Assembly (NCBI GenBank): GCA_910589595.1
Contig: CAJUTM010000015.1
Span: 6,867 to 70,866 of the forward strand
Length of the DNA: 64,000 nt
Direction of reading: 5' to 3'
Source: an uncultured Eubacterium sp.
GTDB lineage: Bacteria > Bacillota > Clostridia > Lachnospirales > Lachnospiraceae
The translations under genes were made by a program, and so were the position numbers. Each line of letters opens with the position of its first letter. The first letter of the stretch is position 1. Shown here one piece after another: positions 9,571 through 18,629 of the stretch. Under the pieces are notes generated by a model. The model ran no database searches and was not told the origin of the DNA. It saw only the letters and a list, made by a program, of their open reading frames with translations.

Positions 9571-10903
9571 TCTGCTCCTCCCCTTCGCCGGTATCAGCCG
9601 GAATCATCACCTGCAATCCCTCTCTCAGCTCTTCCCCCATCACCTCTACATAATAATCGCTTTCCATCCCCTTGGAAACGGTAATCTCCCTGCACGCTCC
9701 GTTCCCGTCTTCCACATACAAGACCGTATCCCCGTTTTTGTTTTTGTACACGGAATCATATGGCACGGCAAAAACATCTGCCGCCTCTTCTATTATAATG
9801 CTGCATCTGGCTGTCATCCCGATACGCAAATTTTCACTGTTCTCCTTTAACTGAATGCGAATCACATACCCCGAAGCCGTGGCGGAATAACCATTTCCGC
9901 CGGCCGTGCCGCCATTGGCGGCGCTTGTACCGGTACGGGGAACTCCTTTTGTCTTCGCCACATAAGAAATTTCCCCCTCCCGTTCATCCTCTCCGGCAGC
10001 ATTGATAAAAACCCGCACCTTTTGTCCTTTGCCAATGCGCGGAACCGCGTATTCATCTGCTGTCGCATATACTTGCAAATTGTCGCAATCGCTAATCTCA
10101 AACAAATCCCCGCCCTGATATTGGTCGCCCTCTTCCACTCCTGCCATTACAACAGTACCGGAAATCGGAGCAGTTACCGAGCAGTTTTTCAATGCTTTCC
10201 GTGCTTCCCTGACTTTCTGTTCCGCCTCCCGCATAAGCGATTTATTATCATTTTTTGTGACGATGACATGTTCCTTTGCCGACTGGAGATTACTGCGGTT
10301 CTGCCGGTTCCCCGCCTCTCTCTCCAACTGCGCCTGTTCATAAGCCCGCTTTGCCTGTTCCAATGTCTGTCCGGCCCTCCGCCGCTCCCCCGAATCGCCG
10401 GCAGATTGAAATGCCTCTTTCGCTGCCTGATAGTCGGCTTTCGCCACTCTTTCCGCGACAGCATAACTCTTCCTTTTTATCGCATAATTTTCTTTTGCTT
10501 CCGCCAGTTTGCGGCTGGCAGCAGCAAGCTGCACCTCTGCCTGCACTTTTGCTGCCGCCAAACTTTCTTTCCTGTCAAAAAGAGCCATCCGCAAATCCGT
10601 TTCCTCAAACGACATCAGCTTTTGACCCTTTTTGACTATATCTCCCTCTCTGACATTTACTTTCTTCACTACTACATTGGATACATTGGCGCTGACTTTC
10701 CTCGTGCTGACACTCTCCAACACACCCGTGACGCTGACCGAGTCCGCTATATCCCTTTTCGTAAGCGTCATCTTCGTCTGCCCTGTCCCCTCCTGTTTTT
10801 CTTCTGCTCCCCAAAATCTATAAAACAATGCCGCCATACCGGCAATGGCGATAATGACAGCGGCAATAGCGTAAAATCTTTGTTTTTTTATCCGTTTTTC
10901 CAA
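9548..10903 (-). CDS. HlyD/MacA-type membrane-fusion adaptor of an export system
   Basis: 451 residues with an N-terminal anchor (YAIAAVIIAIAGMAALFY), a barrel-lipoyl half (SANVSNVVVKKVNVREGD), a long coiled-coil hairpin rich in Ala/Glu/Lys (about 115-235), the second lipoyl half (APISGTVV) and a beta-barrel. It should link the neighbouring permease to the outside of the membrane. A glycine-rich insertion (about 320-345) lies in the barrel. It is first in a two-gene operon with the permease, which overlaps its end. An ATPase gene is not adjacent on either side. Confidence 0.88.
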   Translation of the reverse strand: MEKRIKKQRFYAIAAVIIAIAGMAALFYRFWGAEEKQEGTGQTKMTLTKRDIADSVSVTGVLESVSTRKVSANVSNVVVKKVNVREGDIVKKGQKLMSFEETDLRMALFDRKESLAAAKVQAEVQLAAASRKLAEAKENYAIKRKSYAVAERVAKADYQAAKEAFQSAGDSGERRRAGQTLEQAKRAYEQAQLEREAGNRQNRSNLQSAKEHVIVTKNDNKSLMREAEQKVREARKALKNCSVTAPISGTVVMAGVEEGDQYQGGDLFEISDCDNLQVYATADEYAVPRIGKGQKVRVFINAAGEDEREGEISYVAKTKGVPRTGTSAANGGTAGGNGYSATASGYVIRIQLKENSENLRIGMTARCSIIIEEAADVFAVPYDSVYKNKNGDTVLYVEDGNGACREITVSKGMESDYYVEVMGEELREGLQVMIPADTGEGEEQNVNWGEY

Positions 10904-11013
10904 TAAAATCCAGTCCTCCCGTTCCGGCCATTCTTTTTTCCCATTTTACTGAAATTGAGAATATAAAGAAAATGTGAACAGGATGTGTAGAGAGCTTGTC
11001 GAAACTGTGCCTT

Positions 11014-11973
11014 CTACATCCAATTTTTGAGTAATTCCTCTAATTTCTGGTAAGTCTCTATATCATTCATCTGCCGCCGCAGCGCCGCAGAATGCGGATA
11101 TCCCGCCGTATACCACGCCGCATGGCTGCGCATTTCGAGAATACCTCTCTTTTCTCCTTTCCACTCCGTCTGCATTTTCGCATGACGCAAAATCGTCTCA
11201 CATACAATCCGAAAAGAGGGCTTTGCTACCTCCTTTCCACTTTGCAGATATTCCTTAATCTGGTAAAAAATCCATGGATTTCCTCTGGCGGCGCGTGCAA
11301 TCATAATACCGTCGCATCCGGTTTGTGTCAGCATCGCCTGTGCATCCTGCGGCGTCACGATATCGCCGTTACCGATAACCGGAATACTGACTGCCTGCTT
11401 CACGGCTGCAATCACATCCCAATCTGCTTTCCCACTGTAATACTGCTCTCTCGTGCGTCCGTGAACCGCCACGGCAGCAGCACCCGCCTCCTCCGCCGCT
11501 TTCGCCAGCGCCACGGCCTGCATATCATTTTCACGAAATCCTTTGCGGAATTTCACCGTCACCGGTTTGTCAATCGCTTTCACCGTCTTCTCAATAATTT
11601 TAGCCGCCAGCGGAATATTGTTCAAAAGAGCCGAACCCTCCCCATTGTTGACTACTTTCGGAACCGGACACCCCATATTGATATCCAAAATATCAAAATT
11701 TCTTTCCTCAATCCGTTTTGCCTGCTCGCTTATAATATCGGGGTCAGCGCCAAAAAGCTGCAGGGAGACCGGACGTTCCCTGTCGTCAATACGAAGCAAA
11801 TCTTCTGTATTTCTATTGTTATACATAATTCCTTTGGCGCTTACCATCTCCGTGCAAATCAAATCCGCCCCCTGCTCCTTACAGAGCAGACGAAATGGCA
11901 GGTCGGTAACGCCTGCCATTGGTGCTAATATTACATTTCCATGTAAACATACTTGTCCAATTTTTAACTTCAT
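11014..11973 (-). CDS. dusB: tRNA-dihydrouridine synthase (DusB type)
   Basis: FMN-dependent enzyme reducing uridines in the tRNA D-loop. 319 residues, with APMAGVTDLPFR at the flavin site, MGCPVPKVVNNGEGSALL carrying the catalytic Cys region, VTVKFRKGF, the HGRTREQYYSGKADWD motif, and GNGDI followed by GIMIARAARGNPW. The length fits the family. The ATG overlaps the coaX stop by four bases, so it is co-translated as the last gene of a coaX-dusB operon. Confidence 0.93.
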   Translation of the reverse strand: MKLKIGQVCLHGNVILAPMAGVTDLPFRLLCKEQGADLICTEMVSAKGIMYNNRNTEDLLRIDDRERPVSLQLFGADPDIISEQAKRIEERNFDILDINMGCPVPKVVNNGEGSALLNNIPLAAKIIEKTVKAIDKPVTVKFRKGFRENDMQAVALAKAAEEAGAAAVAVHGRTREQYYSGKADWDVIAAVKQAVSIPVIGNGDIVTPQDAQAMLTQTGCDGIMIARAARGNPWIFYQIKEYLQSGKEVAKPSFRIVCETILRHAKMQTEWKGEKRGILEMRSHAAWYTAGYPHSAALRRQMNDIETYQKLEELLKNWM

Positions 11974-12749
11974 TCTTCGCTTCCTTTAGTTCTTTCAAAA
12001 ATCAACCGCATTCCCTGAAGAGTTAATTCCGAATTATAAATATCAATTTTATCCGTACCCTCGGAAATGATTCTTCCCAATCCGCCGGTTGCCACTACTT
12101 TGATTCCCGAATATCCGGATTGTTTTTTAAATTGCTCTATAATATACTCTGCCTGTCCGATTGTTCCATACACAAGCCCCGCCTGCATACTGGTAATCGT
12201 CGTCTTAGCCAGTATTGATTCCGGTTTTACAATTTCAATTTCCGGCAGCTTGGCGGCGTTGCTCCAAAGCGCCTTGGCGCTAATTCGTATGCCGGGCGCC
12301 GTAACTCCAGCAACAAAAGCGCCGTCCTCCGACACTAAATCATACGTGGTAGCTGTTCCGTAATCAATAACAATAACCGGCCCGCCATATAAAAAGTAGG
12401 CTCCCACCGCATCGACAACTCTATCCGCGCCGATTTCCATCGGATTCGTCGTTGCAATACGGATACCGGATTTTGTTCCCTGTCCGACAATCATCGGGTC
12501 ACAATTCAAGTATTTGCGAATCCCGCTCGTTAAAGAATACATTACTTTTGATACTACCGAGCAAATAATAACGCCCCCGATATCATCCGCCCGTACATCC
12601 TTGTGCGACAACTGCTCCAAAATCTGTACTCCAAACTCATCCGAAGTTCTCGGCAGACTTGTTGTCAAACGAAAAGTGTGCAAAATGGAGTTTCCATTAA
12701 AGACACCAAACGTTAGATTCGTGTTTCCAATATCAATTGCCAGTAACAT
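11970..12749 (-). CDS. coaX: Type III pantothenate kinase
   Basis: First step of coenzyme A synthesis, phosphorylating pantothenate. It shows the ASKHA fold motifs of CoaX: LLAIDIGNTNLTFGVF at the N-terminus (phosphate 1 loop), GADRVVDAVGAY, VIDYGTATTYDLVS, APGIRISAKAL and VVATGGLGRII near the C-terminus. 259 residues is the normal length. It overlaps the preceding small gene by 17 bases and dusB by four, forming a tight operon. Confidence 0.95.
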   Translation of the reverse strand: MLLAIDIGNTNLTFGVFNGNSILHTFRLTTSLPRTSDEFGVQILEQLSHKDVRADDIGGVIICSVVSKVMYSLTSGIRKYLNCDPMIVGQGTKSGIRIATTNPMEIGADRVVDAVGAYFLYGGPVIVIDYGTATTYDLVSEDGAFVAGVTAPGIRISAKALWSNAAKLPEIEIVKPESILAKTTITSMQAGLVYGTIGQAEYIIEQFKKQSGYSGIKVVATGGLGRIISEGTDKIDIYNSELTLQGMRLIFERTKGSEE

Positions 12750-13083
12750 GTTCTCCTCCGTTTACCGCCTCAATAAAAAAAGCATGATAATAAGTCTCTA
12801 AACTTTTTAATAATTCCTCATATTGGATTCGGTATTGTTTTATTTTTAAATGACTTCCAATCTCGTCATAAAAGAAATCATCTTCTCTTGCCGTCGACGA
12901 CATATAGAGAGTTCCGTCCTCTCCAAATTCCATGGAAAAGACGCCCCCTACATCCGCCGTCATACTGACGGCTAATATTTTCAGTTCTTCCTGTATCTGC
13001 GCCGGCAGAGAGTCAAAGCGGGGATTGAAATAATACTTCTCCTCATACGCACTGCAGGCACATAAAACCTGTTCTTCGTTCAT
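12733..13083 (-). CDS. Conserved small protein upstream of coaX (possibly DUF6145)
   Basis: 116 residues, soluble and acidic, beginning MNEEQVLCACSAYEEKYYFN and carrying a GGVFSMEFGEDGTLYMSS segment. I recall proteins of this kind next to coaX in Lachnospiraceae, tentatively DUF6145, but cannot confirm it here. It overlaps the coaX start by 17 bases, implying translational coupling. Function unknown. Confidence 0.75.
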   Translation of the reverse strand: MNEEQVLCACSAYEEKYYFNPRFDSLPAQIQEELKILAVSMTADVGGVFSMEFGEDGTLYMSSTAREDDFFYDEIGSHLKIKQYRIQYEELLKSLETYYHAFFIEAVNGGEHVTGN

Positions 13084-13127
13084 GTTTCGTCTTCCTCGTC
13101 CCAGTGTACTGTACCGTTCATCTTATA

Positions 13128-14501
13128 TCAATCGCGTTCGCTCATCGGTACATATGACTTGTGCTTGGCAACTGCCTTATACGCCGGACGAATGATTTTT
13201 CCTGCATTTACTAATTCTTCTAAACGGTGTGCGCTCCATCCGGCAATACGCCCCATCGCAAAAAGCGGCGTATACAATTCATGCGGTATATCGAGCATAC
13301 TGTAAACCAGTCCGCTGTAAAAGTCTATATTGGCGCTGACTCCCTTGTAGATATGACGCTCGTTGGCAATTACTTTCGGCGCCAGTTTTTCCACTAAGTT
13401 ATAAAGCGCATATTCTTTCTGCATTCCCTTTTCATCTGCCAGTTTCTTAACAAAATGACGAAATGTCTTGGCACGCGGGTCTGATATGGAGTACACGGCA
13501 TGCCCCATTCCATAAATCAGTCCGGCTTTGTCGAACGCCTGCTGATTCAGGAGGGCCACCAGATAGGATTCTACTTCCTGTTCGTCTTCCCAATCTTTGA
13601 CCTTTTCTTTCATTTCCTCAAACATCTGCGACACTTTGCGGTTCGCCCCTCCGTGGCGAGGCCCCTTGAGCGAGCCGAGCGCTGCCGATATCGCCGCATA
13701 AGTATCCGTACCGGAAGACGTTACTACATGGTCGGTAAAAGTAGAATTATTACCGCCGCCATGCTCGGCATGAAGAACTAAAGCGATATCTAAAATTTTT
13801 GCCTCCAGCGGCGTAAACTCACTGTCCTGCCGCAGCATATGCAAAATATTTTCCGCCGTACTGTATTCCGGCTTCGGCGGGTGTAAAAAGAAGCTGCTGC
13901 CCTCGTGAAAATAGCTTGCCGCCTGATAGCCGTATACGGCAAACATTGGAAATAGCGCCACTAACTGCAGACACTGCCGCAATACGTTTTCTGTCGTCGT
14001 ATCATCGGCCCTGTCATCATACGAATACAGCGTCAAAACACTGCGCCCCAGCGTATTCATCAAGTCCACGCTCGGCGCTTTCATAATGATATCACGGACA
14101 AAACTGGTCGGCAGGCTCTGGCGGTAAGTCGCCAGCATGTCTTTCAGTTCTTCCAGTTCTTTTTCATTGGGCAGTTTCCCAAATATAAGCAGGTAGACTA
14201 CTTCTTCATAACCAAACCGTTTTTCCGATAAAAATCCTCCCACAATTTCTTCAATATCAATTCCCTGATAATATAACTTACCGTCGCAGGGAACACTCAC
14301 CCCATCTACAATAGTAGAAGACTGTATTTCCGATATTTCTGTAAGTCCAGTCAAGACTCCCCGCCCATTGAGGTCACGGAGTCCCCGCTTCACTTCATAG
14401 CGTTCAAACAACGTAGAGTCAATTGTACTGCTTGCTTCGCACACCGATGCCATCTTATGTAACCAGTCACTTCTATAGCCGGCGTCTAGGTTATTGTTCA
14501 T
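13128..14501 (-). CDS. Citrate synthase
   Basis: Condenses acetyl-CoA and oxaloacetate, feeding 2-oxoglutarate and glutamate synthesis in an anaerobe. 457 residues. The catalytic histidines sit in LVLHAEHGGGNNSTFT and GMGHAVYSISDPRAK, with the SLKGPRHGGANRKV loop before the latter, and the Asp in the NIDFYSGLVY segment. The N-terminal extension of about 40 residues is common in the clostridial form. It is the last gene of a close minus-strand run (SPFH, argF, citrate synthase; gaps of 25-27 bases). A methylcitrate-synthase activity cannot be excluded from sequence alone. Confidence 0.92.
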   Translation of the reverse strand: MNNNLDAGYRSDWLHKMASVCEASSTIDSTLFERYEVKRGLRDLNGRGVLTGLTEISEIQSSTIVDGVSVPCDGKLYYQGIDIEEIVGGFLSEKRFGYEEVVYLLIFGKLPNEKELEELKDMLATYRQSLPTSFVRDIIMKAPSVDLMNTLGRSVLTLYSYDDRADDTTTENVLRQCLQLVALFPMFAVYGYQAASYFHEGSSFFLHPPKPEYSTAENILHMLRQDSEFTPLEAKILDIALVLHAEHGGGNNSTFTDHVVTSSGTDTYAAISAALGSLKGPRHGGANRKVSQMFEEMKEKVKDWEDEQEVESYLVALLNQQAFDKAGLIYGMGHAVYSISDPRAKTFRHFVKKLADEKGMQKEYALYNLVEKLAPKVIANERHIYKGVSANIDFYSGLVYSMLDIPHELYTPLFAMGRIAGWSAHRLEELVNAGKIIRPAYKAVAKHKSYVPMSERD

Positions 14502-14528
14502 ATTGGCTCCTTTCTATATCCTGATTCT

Positions 14529-15518
14529 CTAACGGGGAAGCGTAGCGTACATAACTGCCTTGATAGTATGCATACGGTTCTCCGCCTCACGGAATACCAC
14601 GTCGGCATACTTTTCAAAAATCTCATCCGTCACTTCCATTTCCTTTAATCCATATTTCTCATAAATCTGCTTTCCGATTGTCGTCTCCAAATCATGAAAA
14701 GCAGGCAGGCAATGCATAAGTACTGCCGTATCTTTTGCATTTGCCATCGCCTGATGATTAATCTGATATGGGTGGAGAGCCTTTATGCGCTCTTCCCAAA
14801 CTTCATCGGGTTCCCCCATTGATACCCATACATCCGTATAGAGAACATCTGCATTTTTCGTTCCCTCTGACACATCTTCTGTCAGCGTAATCGTTCCACC
14901 GCTTTCTTTTGCATACTGCTGACATTGTTTCACCAATTCTTCATTCGGGAAGTATTCCTTGGGAGCACAGGCAACAAAATGCATTCCCATCTTGCTGCAG
15001 GCAATCATCAGGGAATTTCCCATATTATAACGGGCATCTCCCATATAAGTCAGCGTAATTCCTTTTAATTTGCCAAATTGCTCCTCTATGGTAAGCAGGT
15101 CGGCTAACATCTGCGTCGGATGATACTCGTTTGTTAAACCATTCCAAACAGGTACTCCCGCATATTTCGCTAAATTTTCTACGATTTCCTGAGCGTATCC
15201 GCGATATTCAATGCCGTCAAACATCCTGCCCAGCACGCGGGCAGTATCGGCAATACTTTCCTTTTTTCCTATTTGGGAACCGGAGGGGTCAAGATAGGTA
15301 ACACCCATCCCGAGGTCATGCGCTGCCACTTCAAAGGAACAGCGGGTACGGGTACTGGTCTTTTCAAAGATAAGGGCGATATTTTTCCCCTCTAAAGGCT
15401 TCTCTACCACTCCTTTTTTCTTTTTCTCTTTCAATTCTTTGGATATATCAAGAAAATAGCGTATCTCTTCCGGAGTAAAATCCTTTAATGTCAGAAAATT
15501 TCTCCCTTGTAAATTCAT
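14529..15518 (-). CDS. argF: Ornithine carbamoyltransferase
   Basis: Makes citrulline from ornithine and carbamoyl phosphate in arginine synthesis. 329 residues with the carbamoyl-phosphate loop STRTRCSFE, the SQIGKKES element, HPTQMLADL and the ornithine/Cys motif HCLPAFHD. It lies between the SPFH gene and citrate synthase with short gaps. argH for the last step of the pathway is 21 kb away in this window. Confidence 0.95.
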   Translation of the reverse strand: MNLQGRNFLTLKDFTPEEIRYFLDISKELKEKKKKGVVEKPLEGKNIALIFEKTSTRTRCSFEVAAHDLGMGVTYLDPSGSQIGKKESIADTARVLGRMFDGIEYRGYAQEIVENLAKYAGVPVWNGLTNEYHPTQMLADLLTIEEQFGKLKGITLTYMGDARYNMGNSLMIACSKMGMHFVACAPKEYFPNEELVKQCQQYAKESGGTITLTEDVSEGTKNADVLYTDVWVSMGEPDEVWEERIKALHPYQINHQAMANAKDTAVLMHCLPAFHDLETTIGKQIYEKYGLKEMEVTDEIFEKYADVVFREAENRMHTIKAVMYATLPR

Positions 15519-15543
15519 GTTTCTTCCCCTCTCTTACTTATCC

Positions 15544-16485
15544 TTATTTCGCTACGGTTTCCACAACCGATTTTGCCAAACCGGCAATTCCCTGTATTTC
15601 AGATGGAATAATAATTTTTGTCGCCTGACCGTCCGCCGCCTTTTCAAAAGCTTCCAGACTCTTTAATGTCAGAACTTTTTCCGTCGGCGCCGCCTCGTTG
15701 AGATAACGAAGTCCCTCTGCCGTCGCTTTCTGCACAGCCTCAATTGCCTGTGCTTTACCTTCTGCTTCGCGAATCATAGCCTCTTTCTTCGCCTCTGCCC
15801 TTAAAATTGCCGCCTCTTTTTCGGCTTCCGCTTCCAGAATCGCAGATTCTTTCTTACCCTCGGCAACAAGAACGGTCGATTTTTTCTCTCCCTCTGCGCG
15901 CAAAATCGATTCGCGCCTCTCGCGCTCCGCTTTCATCTGCTTCTCCATGGAATCCTGAATCTCACGCGGCGGAATGATGTTTTTCAACTCAACACGGTTT
16001 ACTTTTATGCCCCAAGGGTCTGTTGCAATATCCAGATTGGAACGCATATGCGTATTAATCGTTTCACGGGACGTCAGTGTCTGGTCTAATTCCAAATCAC
16101 CGATAATGTTACGGAGTGTCGTCGCCGTCAGGTTCTCAATCGCCATAATCGGATTTTCCACACCGTAAGTAAACAGTTTCGGATCCGTAATCTGGAAAAA
16201 GACTACGGTATCTATCTGCATCGTAACATTGTCCTTTGTAATCACAGGCTGTGGAGGAAAATCCATTACCTGTTCCTTTAATCGAACTTTACGCGCTACT
16301 TTATCAATAATCGGCACTTTAAAATGCAGCCCTACCGACCAAGTGGACTGATAACCGCCCAGCCGCTCCACGATGTAGGCATGCGCCTGCGGTACAATCT
16401 TTATGCAGGATGCCAGCACACACAACAAAACTATTATAATAATAATTACAATAATCGGCATAATACTAATATTTACTTCATCCAT
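15544..16485 (-). CDS. SPFH/stomatin-like membrane protein
   Basis: 313 residues: an N-terminal membrane anchor (IMPIIVIIIIIVLLCVLAS), the SPFH/band-7 domain (AYIVERLGGYQSTWSVG through NRVELKNIIPP), a long Glu/Ala-rich coiled coil with repeats of the type ILRAEAEKEAAI (about 185-255) and a C-terminal tail. Such proteins form ring-like microdomain scaffolds. An NfeD protein, the classic partner, is encoded 83 bases upstream on the same strand. Confidence 0.92.
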   Translation of the reverse strand: MDEVNISIMPIIVIIIIIVLLCVLASCIKIVPQAHAYIVERLGGYQSTWSVGLHFKVPIIDKVARKVRLKEQVMDFPPQPVITKDNVTMQIDTVVFFQITDPKLFTYGVENPIMAIENLTATTLRNIIGDLELDQTLTSRETINTHMRSNLDIATDPWGIKVNRVELKNIIPPREIQDSMEKQMKAERERRESILRAEGEKKSTVLVAEGKKESAILEAEAEKEAAILRAEAKKEAMIREAEGKAQAIEAVQKATAEGLRYLNEAAPTEKVLTLKSLEAFEKAADGQATKIIIPSEIQGIAGLAKSVVETVAK

Positions 16486-16567
16486 AATCTGTTTCCTCCA
16501 TTCTGCGTCACATAAGAACGCGGTTCATTGTTATCAGTTCCATAAAAGCGTTTTTGTCATCAACATA

Positions 16568-17008
16568 TTACTCTGCCGCATTTCTGACAATCAGTTTCAC
16601 TCCGGATACAGACTCCACCGTAACCATTTTCCCAACCGGAATCTCCGTTCCGTCTACGCTTCGCGCCATCCATTCCACGCCGCGGAAACGAACTTTTCCC
16701 TGTTCCTTTTGGTTTTTAATGTTTTCGATTACTTCGACCTGTTCTCCAAGCACTTCCTCAATATTAGTCTTCGTCCTGTTTTTATCAATATATTTCATTG
16801 CAAAAGGACGTACCAGCACCATAATAATAACAGAAACACCTGTAAACAATACATATTGTATCCATAACGGCGCACCAAGTCCCGCAGCAATCGCCGCTGA
16901 TATCGCGCCAAGACTAAACCATATAGTCGTTAAACCCAAAGTAAATATCTCAATGATAAGCATAACGGCTACGATAGCGAGCCATAAAATTGTCATCATA
17001 GTATTCAC
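16568..17008 (-). CDS. NfeD family membrane protein
   Basis: 146 residues with three hydrophobic segments (about 4-28, 30-50, 52-68) followed by the soluble OB-fold NfeD domain (LGEQVEVIENIKNQKEQG to the end, with a GVEWMARSVDGTEIPVG core). It lacks the ClpP-like protease domain of long NfeD proteins, so it is the short form. It precedes the SPFH gene on the same strand, the usual pairing for membrane microdomain organisation. Confidence 0.88.
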   Translation of the reverse strand: MNTMMTILWLAIVAVMLIIEIFTLGLTTIWFSLGAISAAIAAGLGAPLWIQYVLFTGVSVIIMVLVRPFAMKYIDKNRTKTNIEEVLGEQVEVIENIKNQKEQGKVRFRGVEWMARSVDGTEIPVGKMVTVESVSGVKLIVRNAAE

Positions 17009-17112
17009 TTCCTCTCTCTATCAGTTTATTCTTCGTTTCTTTTTATCATACTAGAAAAACCTCCATTTGTCAAAAAAAGAGCACAAATTCCTGTTTCTTG
17101 CGTCCGTGCCGC

Positions 17113-17934
17113 CTACCTGTCCGGAGCTTTCCGGTGTACCTCGTAGGCAAACAGCGCCGCCGATATTGCCGCATTGAGTGACTCTAACCGGCCCTCCATG
17201 GGAATCTTTACCTTTACATCTGCCAAGGCTGATAGTTCCTCACTTAATCCATTAGCTTCATTTCCGATTAATATCCCCAGCTGCCCCTGATAATCCGGCT
17301 CGCAATAGGCTTTTTCTCCCTGCAGATGGGCCGCATAAAAAGTGAAGCCCCGTTCTTTTAAGGCAGCCACTTCAAAGATAATATCCCCGCAAAAATAATA
17401 GGGAACACGGAACAGGGAGCCCATCGTAGCGCGCACGACTTTGGGATTGAACAAATCGACACATCCCTTTCCTAAAACAATTCCGGATATTCCCGCCCCC
17501 TCTGCCGTCCGCAGAATCGTTCCCATGTTGCCGGGGTCCTGAATATTTTCCAGCACAAGGAGCTTGGCCTGTTCATATATCCCTCCCGCCTGCGCCTGTA
17601 CGATTTTTTCCCTGTCGTATCGGGGCATTCGCACCACCGCCAGTATTCCCTGCGGGGCTACGGTATCGGAAAGCTGGCGGAACACCGAATCTGCGGCAAA
17701 GGCAACCGGAATATCTTTAGGAATCGCCTGACAGCCCGCCTCGCACAGGCGGCTTTCATAGCTTTCTCTCTCCTGTTCCCGAACAAACAGATTAGCCACC
17801 AGACCATGCGAAAGCGCCTCGCTCACCATCTTCCATCCCTCCACGACAAACAGCCCCTCCTGCCGTCTCGCATGAATTTGTTTTTTTAATTTATTTATCT
17901 TTTTCATCTGTGTATTCGCCATTGAGGTAATCAT
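17113..17934 (-). CDS. RNA 2'-O-ribose methyltransferase of the SpoU/TrmH family
   Basis: 273 residues. An N-terminal substrate-binding part (RRQEGLFVVEGWKMVSEAL) is followed by the SPOUT knot: motif 1 around IQDPGNMGTILRTAEGAG, motif 2 LIGNEANGLSEE and motif 3 IPMEGRLESLNAAISA. It probably methylates rRNA or tRNA; the target base cannot be told. Its ATG shares one base with the stop of the upstream TrkA-type gene, so the two are translationally coupled. An alternative Met lies four codons inside. Confidence 0.9.
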   Translation of the reverse strand: MITSMANTQMKKINKLKKQIHARRQEGLFVVEGWKMVSEALSHGLVANLFVREQERESYESRLCEAGCQAIPKDIPVAFAADSVFRQLSDTVAPQGILAVVRMPRYDREKIVQAQAGGIYEQAKLLVLENIQDPGNMGTILRTAEGAGISGIVLGKGCVDLFNPKVVRATMGSLFRVPYYFCGDIIFEVAALKERGFTFYAAHLQGEKAYCEPDYQGQLGILIGNEANGLSEELSALADVKVKIPMEGRLESLNAAISAALFAYEVHRKAPDR

Positions 17935-18590
17935 TACTTAACCTCCCGCAAATCCTGAATATCTGTATTATGGCCTAAAATAATCAGCACATCCTGTCCT
18001 GTCAGCGTGTGATTGGCCGGCGGGTTGATATTGATTTCGTCCACTCCGCGAATCCCGATTACGCTGACGCCATAGCGGGAACGGATATTTGCTTCCCGCA
18101 ACGTCTTGCCAACCCAGCTTTTAGGAACGGAAATGTCGACAATACTGTATTCTTCCGACAGCTCAAGCGCCTCAAAATAATTGCCGTTGATTATCTCGTT
18201 TCCGATTCGGATTCCTATTTCCCTATCGGGGAAAATGACCTTATCCGCTCCCACTTTGGCAAGAATACGTCCCTCAATATCGGTTGACGCTTTCACCATA
18301 ATATAAGGCATGCCCATCTCTTTTAACTGCATTGTAATCAATACGCTCGTCTGTAAACTATGGCCGATTCCCACAATCGCGCCATCGTAGTTGCGAATAC
18401 CCAACTGTCTCATGGCTTCCGGATTGGTCGCATCTGCACAGACAGAATGCGTCACGTCATTGGCAATTGTCTCCAACTGCTTATCATCCTTATCAACAAC
18501 CATAACGGTAGCTCCGGAATTCGCCAGCGTTTTAGCGACATTGGTGCCAAATTCACCGACTCCGAAAATTACAAATTCTTTTCTAATCAA
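17934..18590 (-). CDS. ktrA: Potassium channel regulatory subunit (KtrA/TrkA type)
   Basis: 218 residues: an RCK N-domain with Rossmann loop GVGEFGTNVAKTLANSG and the acidic end of strand 2 (VVDKDDKQ), then a C-terminal TrkA_C domain (about 140-218). The cytosolic ring formed by this subunit gates the membrane subunit encoded immediately upstream, 39 bases away. It responds to nucleotides (ATP/ADP, c-di-AMP in related Firmicutes); the last point is family knowledge. Confidence 0.92.
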   Translation of the reverse strand: MIRKEFVIFGVGEFGTNVAKTLANSGATVMVVDKDDKQLETIANDVTHSVCADATNPEAMRQLGIRNYDGAIVGIGHSLQTSVLITMQLKEMGMPYIMVKASTDIEGRILAKVGADKVIFPDREIGIRIGNEIINGNYFEALELSEEYSIVDISVPKSWVGKTLREANIRSRYGVSVIGIRGVDEININPPANHTLTGQDVLIILGHNTDIQDLREVK

Positions 18591-18629
18591 TAAAAATCCC
18601 TCCTAAAACCATTTGTAGCGTATTAAGAA

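Noticed and set aside
8990..10906. Long plus-strand frames of 286 and 294 codons opposite the adaptor and permease genes
   Set aside because: Shadows of the GC-rich minus-strand genes, with no recognisable protein motifs.
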